The notes beneath the pieces are model-generated. The model was not told where the DNA came from. It worked only from the letters and a program-made list of their open reading frames with translations, and did not search any database. Of a DNA stretch of 64,000 bases, positions 1-8,029 are shown piece after piece (the stretch's first letter is position 1; each line of letters starts with the position of its first letter). A program made the position numbers and the translations under genes. This DNA comes from Tectiglobus sp965223355 (lineage in GTDB: Bacteria > Pseudomonadota > Alphaproteobacteria > Rhizobiales > Hyphomicrobiaceae): NCBI GenBank assembly GCA_965223355.1, contig CBDCWE010000003.1, positions 558,001-622,000 on the forward strand, in the 5' to 3' direction.

Positions 1-2
1 TC

Positions 3-527
3 GTCCTCGACTTTGCAGTCTGGCTTCAGCATCTTCTATCGCACAAGGTTCCGCTGCTGTGGCGGTTGCACCAGGTCCACCACGCGGATCCGACAATGGA
101 CCTGACCACCGGCATCCGGTTCCACCCGATCGAGATTGCACTGTCGATGATCTACAAGGTCGTTTGGGTTCTTGCTCTTGGTCCCGGTGCGCTGGCGGTC
201 ATCGTGTTTGAGGTGCTTCTCAACGTCGGGTCGATGTTCAATCACGCCAATGTTGCACTTCCAGGTTGGCTGGACCGCATATTGCGACGGCTGATTGTGA
301 CGCCGGATATGCACAGGGTCCACCATTCCGTACTGCGCGATGAGCATGATATGAACTATGGTTTCATCCTGTCGATCTGGGATCATTTATTTGCCACATA
401 TAAGGCGCAACCGAGGGATGGTCATAGACGCATGATGATCGGTCTCGAAAACTTCCAGAGCGAACAACCGACAAGGCTGCTGAGCGCATTGATGATACCG
501 TTTGACGGGTCCGACGGCAGCAGGTGA
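3..527 (+). CDS. Fatty acid hydroxylase / sterol desaturase family protein (3' part)
   Basis: The reading frame is open from the window edge, so the N-terminus is missing. The visible 174 residues hold two histidine boxes, LHQVHHAD near residue 24 and MHRVHH near residue 103, with hydrophobic segments between them. This is the di-iron pattern of the integral-membrane fatty acid hydroxylase/sterol desaturase superfamily, which hydroxylates or desaturates lipids at the membrane. The exact substrate cannot be told. The family call is secure, while the length and start lie outside the window. Confidence 0.85.
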   Translation, partial: VLDFAVWLQHLLSHKVPLLWRLHQVHHADPTMDLTTGIRFHPIEIALSMIYKVVWVLALGPGALAVIVFEVLLNVGSMFNHANVALPGWLDRILRRLIVTPDMHRVHHSVLRDEHDMNYGFILSIWDHLFATYKAQPRDGHRRMMIGLENFQSEQPTRLLSALMIPFDGSDGSR

Positions 528-603
528 TCCGGCCAATTTTTGATGGCGGCTGGAAGTACGACATTCAGGAGCATCTCGGCACAATGGTTCGCGCGGAGGC
601 AGA

Positions 604-1593
604 ATGACCCTGAGGCACGCATTTTTTGCGGCGGTGTTGTGCAGTTGGGTGTCGCCAGGGCTGGCAACACCGCCGCTGCCTGAGCAAAAACCGCTGGCGC
701 TGGCACAGCGCATTACCAAGCTTCGCCCGCCGCCGGCGCGAAAGTTATTCAAAGCGGTCAAGGTCGGCGCGGCGCTGCAGCCGGCGTCATTTGGCTATTA
801 CACGCGTGGGTGTTTGGCCGGCGGTGTCAAGCTTGAGGACGATGGGCCGTCGTGGCAGGCGATGCGGCTGTCGCGCAACCGCCACTGGGCCCATCCCAAC
901 CTGATTGCGTTGATCAAACAGCTGGCTGCAACAGCCAAGGCTTTTGACGGCTGGAATGGCCTGCTGGTCGGTGATCTGTCGATGCCGCGCGGCGGGCCGA
1001 TGTGGCCGAGCCACTCCAGCCATCAAGTCGGCCTCGATGCCGACATCTGGCTGACACCAATGCCGAACCGGCGCTTCACGCGAAAAGAACGCGAGACCAT
1101 GTCAGCGACGTTCATGCTGACCAAGGACCAGTTGTCGGTCAATCGATCCCATTGGACGGCGGCTCATGCCAGGCTGATCAAGCGGGCCGCCTCGTTCAGG
1201 CAAGTCGAGCGCATCCTGGTGCACCCCGCGATTAAAAAGGAGCTTTGCGATACCGCCGGCACCGATCGTGCCTGGTTGGGGAAAATCAGGCCGGTGCGCG
1301 GACACAACTATCATTTTCACATTCGCATTCGCTGCCAACCTGGCAGTTCCGGTTGCCGCCCGCAAAGGCCGCCCGGGGGTGAAGACGGTTGCGGTGCGGA
1401 GTTGGATCGCTGGTACAAGTGGCTGCATGCGCGGCTCAAACCGCGCCCCAAGCCGACAAAGCCGCGCAAGCCACGCAAGAAACGGCGGCTGCTGACGATG
1501 GCCGACTTGCCCAAGGCATGCCGAACGGTGCTGCTCTCAGACGATCAGCTAGAGCAACCTGCCTTTATTCGGGATCGTTCCGATTCCGAATAA
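604..1593 (+). CDS. mepA: Penicillin-insensitive murein endopeptidase MepA
   Basis: Periplasmic zinc peptidase that cleaves D-alanyl-meso-DAP cross-links in peptidoglycan. A signal peptide is visible (hydrophobic residues 5-22, AT-P junction). The family's metal motif HSSHQVGLDADIW lies near residue 139 and the C-terminal ligand region NYHFHIRI near residue 237. The last dozen residues, from LEQPAF onward, and the stop codon are encoded inside a palindromic repeat (1550-1608), so the natural tail was probably replaced by the insertion. The following gene is convergent and also ends inside the same palindrome. The body of the protein looks intact. Confidence 0.93.
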   Translation: MTLRHAFFAAVLCSWVSPGLATPPLPEQKPLALAQRITKLRPPPARKLFKAVKVGAALQPASFGYYTRGCLAGGVKLEDDGPSWQAMRLSRNRHWAHPNLIALIKQLAATAKAFDGWNGLLVGDLSMPRGGPMWPSHSSHQVGLDADIWLTPMPNRRFTRKERETMSATFMLTKDQLSVNRSHWTAAHARLIKRAASFRQVERILVHPAIKKELCDTAGTDRAWLGKIRPVRGHNYHFHIRIRCQPGSSGCRPQRPPGGEDGCGAELDRWYKWLHARLKPRPKPTKPRKPRKKRRLLTMADLPKACRTVLLSDDQLEQPAFIRDRSDSE

Positions 1594-2480
1594 AGGCAGG
1601 TTGCTCTAGCTCGCGTCACCGCCAACTGCCGGCTTGACGGGCAACCAACCTGTTCGTCGGTCCCGTCCACGCGCGCGCAGATTTCCGTTGCCAGCTGATT
1701 TATGGCGCGTGCCTCGGAGCGACGCCCGAGCCTCGTTAGGTTGACGCTGAGATTGGCCAGCGTCGATGCCAGGACAGGCAGAAAATCCTGCGGGGAACGT
1801 TCCGCGAGCACCACGCGGATCTCGGTTGCTTCGCGATTAGCCGCCAACGCATCGTCAGCACGGCAAAGCCGCACGAGGCAGCTGCCGTAATTGTTCAAAC
1901 TCACGGCCAGATCTTGAAGGTAGAGTTCCGGCCGCCTGCCGGCCAGCACCCGGCGAATGGTGATCGATTGCGCGATTGCTGCGCAAGCTTCGTCGAGTTG
2001 GCCAAACCCCATGAAATCAACGCCGATGTTATTGAGACTGGCCGCCAGGCCGGGCAGATGGACGCCCGGCTGTTTCTGGGCCAGCAGGCAGTAGAGCCGG
2101 ACCGACTGCATACTGGCCGCCAGCGCGCCGCGACGATTGCCGGCACGATCAAATTCGATACTCAGTTCCGTCAACCGCGCGGCGACGTCAGGCAGGTCGT
2201 CTTGCGACAGTGCGGGTGCACCCGGCGCAGCTTCTGTGGCGGGTGTGGCGGGCGGCGATGGCTCATGACCGCCAACTGCGATTGCAGTTTCTGTCGCGGA
2301 CCTCCAGCGGCGTGCGCGTGCCAACTCCAGCACGAGCGTTGCAGATGTCACCTGGTCGCCATCGAGATCCGCGCTGAGCCGATCGAGCACGGCTGGCGGC
2401 AAGGCGCGGGCAAGCGCATCGGCAAGTTCGCTCATGCGCTCGGCCACCCGACCGATGGTGTCGTGTGTGTCGGCTGCCAC
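1545..2480 (-). CDS. TPR-repeat protein, last gene of the minus-strand operon
   Basis: About 311 residues. From roughly residue 100 on there are repeated tetratricopeptide-like helices, with motifs such as LAASLNNIGVDFMGFGQLDEA, LAVSLNNYGSCLVRLCRADDA and LASTLANLSVNLTRLGRRSEA about 48 residues apart, a TPR variant used for protein-protein contacts. I chose the GTG at 2480 because GGGGGA lies five bases upstream and the stop of the preceding gene is at 2483-2485, which suggests translational coupling; ATG at 2435 is the alternative. The final 15 or so residues derive from the palindromic repeat. Its role in the operon is unknown. Confidence 0.7.
   Translation of the reverse strand: MAADTHDTIGRVAERMSELADALARALPPAVLDRLSADLDGDQVTSATLVLELARARRWRSATETAIAVGGHEPSPPATPATEAAPGAPALSQDDLPDVAARLTELSIEFDRAGNRRGALAASMQSVRLYCLLAQKQPGVHLPGLAASLNNIGVDFMGFGQLDEACAAIAQSITIRRVLAGRRPELYLQDLAVSLNNYGSCLVRLCRADDALAANREATEIRVVLAERSPQDFLPVLASTLANLSVNLTRLGRRSEARAINQLATEICARVDGTDEQVGCPSSRQLAVTRARATCLYSESERSRIKAGCSS
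1550..1608. repeat. Short copy of the TAGAGCAACCTGCC palindromic repeat
   Basis: A 59-base near-perfect palindrome beginning TAGAGCAACCTGCC and ending GGCAGGTTGCTCTA, with CTAG at both borders. It matches the second half of the longer copies at 27092-27228 and 55008-55144 and resembles the end of the IS630-type element at 33383-34566. It lies between convergent genes, encodes the C-terminal tails of both, and could act as a bidirectional terminator hairpin. Confidence 0.9.
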
Positions 2481-2482
2481 AG

Positions 2483-4096
2483 CTATCCCCCGAGCGCGCC
2501 GATAACGGTGTTGACGTTTGAAACGGCGGCCACGTTGGTCAGCGCGTAGTTGATCGACGCGCGATGCCAATCGGCGTTCATAGTCGAGCAGGCGTCCTCC
2601 GGCACGATCATCACATAGCCCTTGTCGGCGCCGGTTCGTGCGGTGTGTTCGATCGACATATTGGTCCAGGCGCCCGTCACAATTATCATGTCGCGGCCCT
2701 CGGCCTTCAACGTCGTCTCAAGTGTCGTCCCTTCCCAGGCGCTCATACGGATCTTGCGCACGATGTGGTCGTCCGGCTGCGCTTCCAATCCAGGTACCGG
2801 CTCGGCACCCCAGCTGCCTTCGATTAGTCCGCCCGATTCGATCAAGCCCTCGAACAGCGGTGCATTGAGCGTTATGCCTTGGCCGCCAGGCGGGCGAACG
2901 AACCAAACATGGATAACGGGTACGCCGATGCGGCGGCAGTGATCGGCGAGCCGGCGCGCGTTCTCGATCGCGTTCTGCTCGCGGCAATGGGCTGGCGCAC
3001 CTGAATCAGCGAATGCGCCGCCGTCCATGACGACATCATTCTGCATATCCTGGATGATCAGGGCACAGCGTTGGCGATCCAGGTTGAGGCTCGATGATGG
3101 CGCCGTTGCCGCCTGCGATTGCGGCACCGCGGCGCCAGAGTGTTGCGGCGCCGACGAACCGGCGGTCCGCCTGCCGCCAGCATCGGCGCGCATGAACGGC
3201 TCATTGCGCGGGCCGACCTTGGTCTCGACCGCATAGAGCGAGGTCGACGCGCAAATAAAAAGCGTGCGCCAATCCTCACCTCCCCAATGCATGTTGGCTG
3301 CCAACTCCGGCACGCTGACTTTGCCAACGAGCTGTCCCTTCGGGTCAAAAACCCAAAGACCGCCGGGCGCGGTGACCCAGACGTTGCCGCGATGATCGCA
3401 CTTCATACCGTCCGGTACGCCGGGCTGCAACGCGCTCTTGATCCCGCTCGCAAAGATCCGGCCGTTGCTAAGTGATCCGTCACCTGCAACATCGAACACA
3501 CGGATGTTGGTTTGCTCGGTATCATTGACGTAGAGCAACGACTCGTCCGGCGAGAAGCACAGACCGTTGGGCATCGTGAACAAATAGCGCTCGACCAGCA
3601 GTTGCGGGTCTGCGCCGGTTTGGCCCGGTGGAATGCGAAAGACGCCCTGCCAGCCGAGCTCACGGGGGCGCTCGACGCCGAAGCCCGGCATGCGCCCGTA
3701 CCAGGGATCGGTGAAATAGATCGAACCATCGGTGCGCACAATCACGTCGTTGGGGCTGTTGAGCTCCTTGCCCTCGAAGTGAGAGGCCAGCACGGCCCGC
3801 GAGCCGTCGGGGCCGAGCCGTGTGACCGCAGATGTCGCATGCTCACACACGATGAGGTCGAGGTTGCGATCGTAGGTCATGCCGTTGCCCTTGTGCGACG
3901 GGCTGAGAACCTCCCGCACGCCGGCCCGGTCCCAACGCCTGCGCACATCGCCCGGCATGTCGGAAAACAGCAGATAGTGGTGGCGCGGGTGCCATATCGG
4001 GCCTTCGGTGAACGTGAAATCGGTGCCGAGCTGGCGCATCGGCGCATACTCGTCGATCAGCTGGCGAAATTCCGGCCGGACTGCTTCGTGTGCCAT
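2483..4096 (-). CDS. Fusion of SMP-30/gluconolactonase domain and isochorismatase-like hydrolase domain
   Basis: 537 residues from the ATG at 4096, which has AGGAAG six bases upstream; a longer frame would overlap the preceding gene. Residues about 25-300 are an SMP-30/gluconolactonase beta-propeller, with metal-ligand context TEGPIWHP near 31 and SPNDVI near 115. A linker rich in Ala, Pro, Gln and Ser (about 308-338) joins residues about 342-530, an isochorismatase-superfamily domain with the catalytic Asp in IIQDMQND (about 350) and Lys in VRKIRMSAW (about 448). The position normally holding the nucleophilic Cys is Ser in TNMSIEHT (about 481, codon TCG). A lactonase joined to an amidohydrolase-like fold suggests two successive hydrolytic steps, or a non-amidase activity in the second domain. 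Confidence 0.85.
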   Translation of the reverse strand: MAHEAVRPEFRQLIDEYAPMRQLGTDFTFTEGPIWHPRHHYLLFSDMPGDVRRRWDRAGVREVLSPSHKGNGMTYDRNLDLIVCEHATSAVTRLGPDGSRAVLASHFEGKELNSPNDVIVRTDGSIYFTDPWYGRMPGFGVERPRELGWQGVFRIPPGQTGADPQLLVERYLFTMPNGLCFSPDESLLYVNDTEQTNIRVFDVAGDGSLSNGRIFASGIKSALQPGVPDGMKCDHRGNVWVTAPGGLWVFDPKGQLVGKVSVPELAANMHWGGEDWRTLFICASTSLYAVETKVGPRNEPFMRADAGGRRTAGSSAPQHSGAAVPQSQAATAPSSSLNLDRQRCALIIQDMQNDVVMDGGAFADSGAPAHCREQNAIENARRLADHCRRIGVPVIHVWFVRPPGGQGITLNAPLFEGLIESGGLIEGSWGAEPVPGLEAQPDDHIVRKIRMSAWEGTTLETTLKAEGRDMIIVTGAWTNMSIEHTARTGADKGYVMIVPEDACSTMNADWHRASINYALTNVAAVSNVNTVIGALGG

Positions 4097-4113
4097 TGCA
4101 GACTTCCTGATCG

Positions 4114-4962
4114 TTACGCCGGGAACCAATTGCGGCGCGGAACAGTCTCGGTGATCGGGCCCGGCACCTCCATCGCCAGTCGGCCGGCGATCTGGCCGCG
4201 TTCAACCTTTGCCGGGCGATCGTGCACGGGTAACAGGAACCTGGAACTCGACAGCAGCTTCTTGATGGCAGCTTTCTCCTGACGCTTGGTCGTCGAGTGG
4301 TTGCCAGTAACGCGCGGTTCGTGGGCATGGATCTCGTTAAGCGGGTCCACGATCTGGTCGTTGATATCATAGATGACGTCGCCGCAGATGGTTGCGCGGC
4401 CTTCGGCGGTTTCCACATGGATGTTCATCGAGCCCTCGGTATGGGCACCAGCCCAGTCGACCGTGACGCCGGGTATCAGCTCGATCTCACCGGTGATCTC
4501 GGTATCCTCAAAACGCAGCGCACCGGGGCTGTGCAAACGCTCGACCAGATGCTGAATGTCGGGCTTGGGATATTGCGGATGCATCAGGCCCGAAACCGAA
4601 TGCTCCATTTCCCGACGGTTGAGCACGACCGTCGTCGTCATCGGGAAATGATCGTCCTTGCCGGCGTGATCGATATGCAGATGCGTATGGCAGACATAAC
4701 GAATATCGCCGGGGCGCAGACCATGCCGATTGAGCTGATTCTCGATCATGTTCTCGTGGAACTGCAGGCCGCGCATGCCGAGTGTTTCCATGATCGCATT
4801 GTCGCGATAGCCGGTATCGACCACGATCGGATACTGGCCGCCGACAATCAAAAAGCCGTAAACCGGTACGCGCCGTATCCGTCCGCAGTCGCGCCCGAGC
4901 ACCAGAAAGCTCGACTCGAGTTCAATGTCACCGTAGTCAAGCACCTTGATTTCAAGCGCCAT
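4114..4962 (-). CDS. Metallo-beta-lactamase-fold hydrolase, N-acyl homoserine lactonase-like
   Basis: 282 residues with the di-zinc motif HTHLHIDHAG near residue 113 and later ligands in AGAHTEGS and ICGDVIYD. The layout is close to the AttM/AiiA lactonase branch of the MBL superfamily, so ring-opening of a lactone is the most likely chemistry. It sits between the CoxE-like gene and the SMP-30/isochorismatase fusion, giving two candidate lactonases in one operon. The substrate is more likely the operon's catabolite than a quorum signal, but the sequence does not decide this. Confidence 0.82.
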   Translation of the reverse strand: MALEIKVLDYGDIELESSFLVLGRDCGRIRRVPVYGFLIVGGQYPIVVDTGYRDNAIMETLGMRGLQFHENMIENQLNRHGLRPGDIRYVCHTHLHIDHAGKDDHFPMTTTVVLNRREMEHSVSGLMHPQYPKPDIQHLVERLHSPGALRFEDTEITGEIELIPGVTVDWAGAHTEGSMNIHVETAEGRATICGDVIYDINDQIVDPLNEIHAHEPRVTGNHSTTKRQEKAAIKKLLSSSRFLLPVHDRPAKVERGQIAGRLAMEVPGPITETVPRRNWFPA

Positions 4963-4977
4963 ACTTGCCTCCTCGCA

Positions 4978-6117
4978 TTAGAGCATCTCAGAGTTAGCTC
5001 GAACCGGCCTCCGAGCGAACGACAATACCTCGGCGACGAGTTGGGCCGGCGGGTCACCGGGGCCCAATCGGTCGACGAATGGCAGCACCGCCTGCAGCGC
5101 CTCGGTTTCCAGCGTAAATCGACCATCGACCGCCAGCGGGTTAAGCCACAGCACCGACCAGGCAAGACGTGAGAGGCGCTCGACGCTCGCGGTCAGCTCG
5201 TTGCTGTCGCCGCGTTCGAGGCCGTCGGACAGGACGATGACGAACGCGCCGCGCGCAAATGCTGCGAAGCGAGGCACATCGAGGAAGGCACGTAGCGCAT
5301 CACCCAGGCGCGTACCGCCATCCCAGTCGGCAACCAACGTCGACGTCAGGCGCAACGCCTGGGCGCGGTTGCGGATCTTCAACGCGCGCGTAACACGGGT
5401 GAGCCGCGTGCCCAGCGTGAACGCCTCAACACGTTCGCCGCTGCGCACCAGGCCGTGAGCAAACCGCAGGTAGCCATTGGTGTAGGCCGCCATGGAGCCC
5501 GACACGTCGATCAACAGCAGAATGCGTCGCTGACGCTCGCGGCGGCGCAGGCTCGCGAGCACGAGGACCTCGCCATCACATCGCACCGCTGCCCGCAGTG
5601 CACGGCGCATGTCGGGACGTCTGCCGGATTTTGAACGATGCCAGCGGCGCGAATGCTGTTGCGGCAGATCGTTCGCCGCTCGACGATGCAGGGTGCGCAA
5701 AGCCGTCGTCTCATCTGTCACCGCCAGGTTGCGCGTGGCCAGGCGCTCGGCGGCGGTTGCTTGCCGGCCGGCCTCCCGGTCCTCGTCAAGCTCGACGGGT
5801 TGCATCGCACCGGCGCCGGCATCAAACGCTTCGACATCATCCTCATCGGTTGCAGCAGAGGATGGAGCTGCCAGTGTGTGGCCGAGGAACACGAAGCGGA
5901 ACAATGCATCGAACTCGCTTCGGCGTTCGGGCGGCGGTGCAAATATTGCCACTGCGGCGCGGTGAAGGTCGTCAAACCCACGCGGGCCGAGCAGGCCGAC
6001 AGCGGCGATAAAGTTTTCCGTCTGATCCGGCGCGGCAAGGAAGCGGTTAGCGCGAAGCACAGCGGCAAACCTGATAAACGGTTCCAGCGTGCGTGGCAGG
6101 AGAGCTGGATCGTTCAT
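4978..6117 (-). CDS. VWA-domain protein, CoxE-like
   Basis: 379 residues. A variable N-terminal region is followed by a von Willebrand A domain with the MIDAS motif DVSGSM (about residue 204) and LSDGLERGD further on. This is the CoxE family, which works with the MoxR-type ATPase CoxD in maturing molybdenum hydroxylases, as shown for the Mo/Cu active site of CO dehydrogenase. It overlaps the CoxD-like gene by four bases (ATGA) and lies downstream of the hydroxylase genes, consistent with a maturation role. Confidence 0.85.
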   Translation of the reverse strand: MNDPALLPRTLEPFIRFAAVLRANRFLAAPDQTENFIAAVGLLGPRGFDDLHRAAVAIFAPPPERRSEFDALFRFVFLGHTLAAPSSAATDEDDVEAFDAGAGAMQPVELDEDREAGRQATAAERLATRNLAVTDETTALRTLHRRAANDLPQQHSRRWHRSKSGRRPDMRRALRAAVRCDGEVLVLASLRRRERQRRILLLIDVSGSMAAYTNGYLRFAHGLVRSGERVEAFTLGTRLTRVTRALKIRNRAQALRLTSTLVADWDGGTRLGDALRAFLDVPRFAAFARGAFVIVLSDGLERGDSNELTASVERLSRLAWSVLWLNPLAVDGRFTLETEALQAVLPFVDRLGPGDPPAQLVAEVLSFARRPVRANSEML

Positions 6118-6995
6118 GCGACCGCCTCCGCGATGACCTGGTCGATCCTATCGCCCATGAAAACCAAATCATCCTGATCCTTGAGCGCGACACCGATCGC
6201 GCGCTTGAATGCAGCCGGCCAGTTGGTGCCTTGGTTGTGAAGCAAGGTTGCCGCCTCAGCCCATTCGACCGTCTCGGCGATGCCCGGTGGTTTGGCCAGC
6301 GGCTCGCTCCGCAGCGAGCCAACGGCCTGCACCACTGCTGCAGCCGTCTCGTGCGCGACGGTGCTTGCTCGGATCATGACGATTTCAGCTTCGCGGGCCG
6401 GATCGGGGAAATCGATCCAGTGATAGACGCAGCGGCGCCGGAGCGCTTCGTGCAGCTCACGCGTCCGGTTCGAGGTTAGGATGACCACCGGTTCGCGGTC
6501 GGCCCGGACCGTGCCGCGCTCTGGGATAGAGATCGTGAAATCAGAGAGAAACTCCAGCAACAGTGCTTCGAACTCGTGATCGGCGCGGTCAACCTCGTCG
6601 ATCAGCAGCACGGTACCGGTAGGGTCCTGCAGCGCCTGCAACATCGGACGTGCGACCAGGAAACTGTCGGCGTAGATGTTGACATACTCCTCGCCCGCCT
6701 GACGGATGGCCAGCATCTGGCGGGCGTAGTTCCACTCATAGAGAGCCGCGGACGCGTCAATCCCCTCGTAGCATTGCAAGCGCACCAGCTCGCGCCCGAG
6801 TATCGACGCGATGGCCTTGGCCGCTTCCGTCTTGCCGACGCCCGGCGGCCCCTCAAGCAGCAGCGGTTTGCCGAGCGCCAGACCGAGATATGCCGCAGTC
6901 GCCAGTTCATCGCCCGACAGGTATTGCGCCGCCCGCAGCGCCGTCGTCAATGCCTCAGGGCTATCGATGCCGACAATGGAGCGATTGACGGGCAC
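6114..6995 (-). CDS. MoxR-family AAA+ ATPase, CoxD-like
   Basis: AAA+ chaperone-type ATPase with Walker A GPPGVGKTE, Walker B LLIDEVDRAD and sensor ILTSNRTRE. I start it at GTG 6995 (protein begins VPVNRSIVG) because AGGAGAG stands a few bases upstream and overlaps the stop of the preceding gene; the longer ATG frame would overlap that gene and has no such site. It is paired with the CoxE-like VWA gene. In the cox system CoxD helps insert or sulfurate the Mo-Cu centre; here the client is presumably the neighbouring xanthine-dehydrogenase-type enzyme. Confidence 0.87.
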   Translation of the reverse strand: MPVNRSIVGIDSPEALTTALRAAQYLSGDELATAAYLGLALGKPLLLEGPPGVGKTEAAKAIASILGRELVRLQCYEGIDASAALYEWNYARQMLAIRQAGEEYVNIYADSFLVARPMLQALQDPTGTVLLIDEVDRADHEFEALLLEFLSDFTISIPERGTVRADREPVVILTSNRTRELHEALRRRCVYHWIDFPDPAREAEIVMIRASTVAHETAAAVVQAVGSLRSEPLAKPPGIAETVEWAEAATLLHNQGTNWPAAFKRAIGVALKDQDDLVFMGDRIDQVIAEAVA

Positions 6996-7005
6996 GACCC
7001 TCTCC

Positions 7006-8028
7006 TCAACGCCGTGTCTGCGGTTGTGCACCGCCATTTGCACGCAGGCCCCGAAGGACCTTTTCAGGTGTTACGGGCAAGTCATCAATGCGCACGCCGA
7101 CGGCGTTGAACACGGCATTGACGACGGCGGGCAGCACCGGATTGGCGCACATCTCGCCCGGCCCCTTGCCGCCGTACGGCCCGTCTTCCGCCGGCCGCTC
7201 GAGCACTGCGATATTGTGCCGTGCGATGTCACCCGGGCCAGGCATGAGGTATTGATTGAAGTCGATGGGGCCGTGTTCGCGATCGGGATAGTAAGGCTCC
7301 GTGGTCTCCCAGGCAGCATGGCTTGCGCCCATCCACGCACCGCCGATCAATTGCTGCTCGACGAGTTTGGGATTGAGGGCGCGGCCGACCTCATAGGCCG
7401 AGTTCATTTCGAGGACTTCGACCTCTCCGGTCTCGTCATCGACTTCGACTTCGACGACCATCGCGGCATGGGCAAAACAGGAGACCGGCGTCATCTCACC
7501 AGTATCCGCATCAACGTCCGATAGCGGGATCAGGAAAATGCCGCGCCCGGAAACCGAACGGCCCTGCTTGAACTGGGCGGCTTGGCACGCCGCCATGACG
7601 GTGATCGAGCGTGACGGCACGCCCTTGACGTGGATATTACCCTGGCCATCAGTTGTCAGGTCGGCGGCGTTGACTTCGAGTTCCTCGCCGGCAGCTTCGA
7701 GCATCACTGCGCGGGCTTCTTGCGCGGCCTGGATGACGGCATTGCCGACGCGATGGGTCCCGCGCGATGCAAACGAGCCCATGCAATGTGGCCCGGTGTC
7801 GGAGTCGGCGGTGTCGACGTACACATCGTCGACCGGCACACCAAGCGTTTCGGCAGCAATTTGGCGCGTCACCGATTTCATGCCCTGGCCGAGATCTATC
7901 GATGACAGCGCAACCATGAACTTGCCATCGGGATTCGAATGAACCAGCGCCTGGCTCGGGTCGCCGCCCAGGTTCATACCGATCGGATAGTTGATACAGG
8001 CAAAGCCCTTACCGCGATGACGGGCCAT
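7006..8028 (-). CDS. Xanthine dehydrogenase-family molybdopterin subunit, C-terminal half
   Basis: 340 residues matching the second molybdopterin-binding half of the large subunit of xanthine/aldehyde-oxidase-type hydroxylases. Visible are IDLGQGMKSVTRQIAAET, the cofactor-contact region FASRGTHRVGNAV and the active-site Glu in GKGPGEM (about residue 302). The N-terminal half is the preceding gene, ending only one base upstream of this start codon, so the large subunit is made as two chains. Together with the small Fe-S and medium FAD subunits this gives a four-gene hydroxylase that would add oxygen from water to an aromatic ring or aldehyde. Confidence 0.9.
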   Translation of the reverse strand: MARHRGKGFACINYPIGMNLGGDPSQALVHSNPDGKFMVALSSIDLGQGMKSVTRQIAAETLGVPVDDVYVDTADSDTGPHCMGSFASRGTHRVGNAVIQAAQEARAVMLEAAGEELEVNAADLTTDGQGNIHVKGVPSRSITVMAACQAAQFKQGRSVSGRGIFLIPLSDVDADTGEMTPVSCFAHAAMVVEVEVDDETGEVEVLEMNSAYEVGRALNPKLVEQQLIGGAWMGASHAAWETTEPYYPDREHGPIDFNQYLMPGPGDIARHNIAVLERPAEDGPYGGKGPGEMCANPVLPAVVNAVFNAVGVRIDDLPVTPEKVLRGLRANGGAQPQTRR

Positions 8029-8029
8029 A

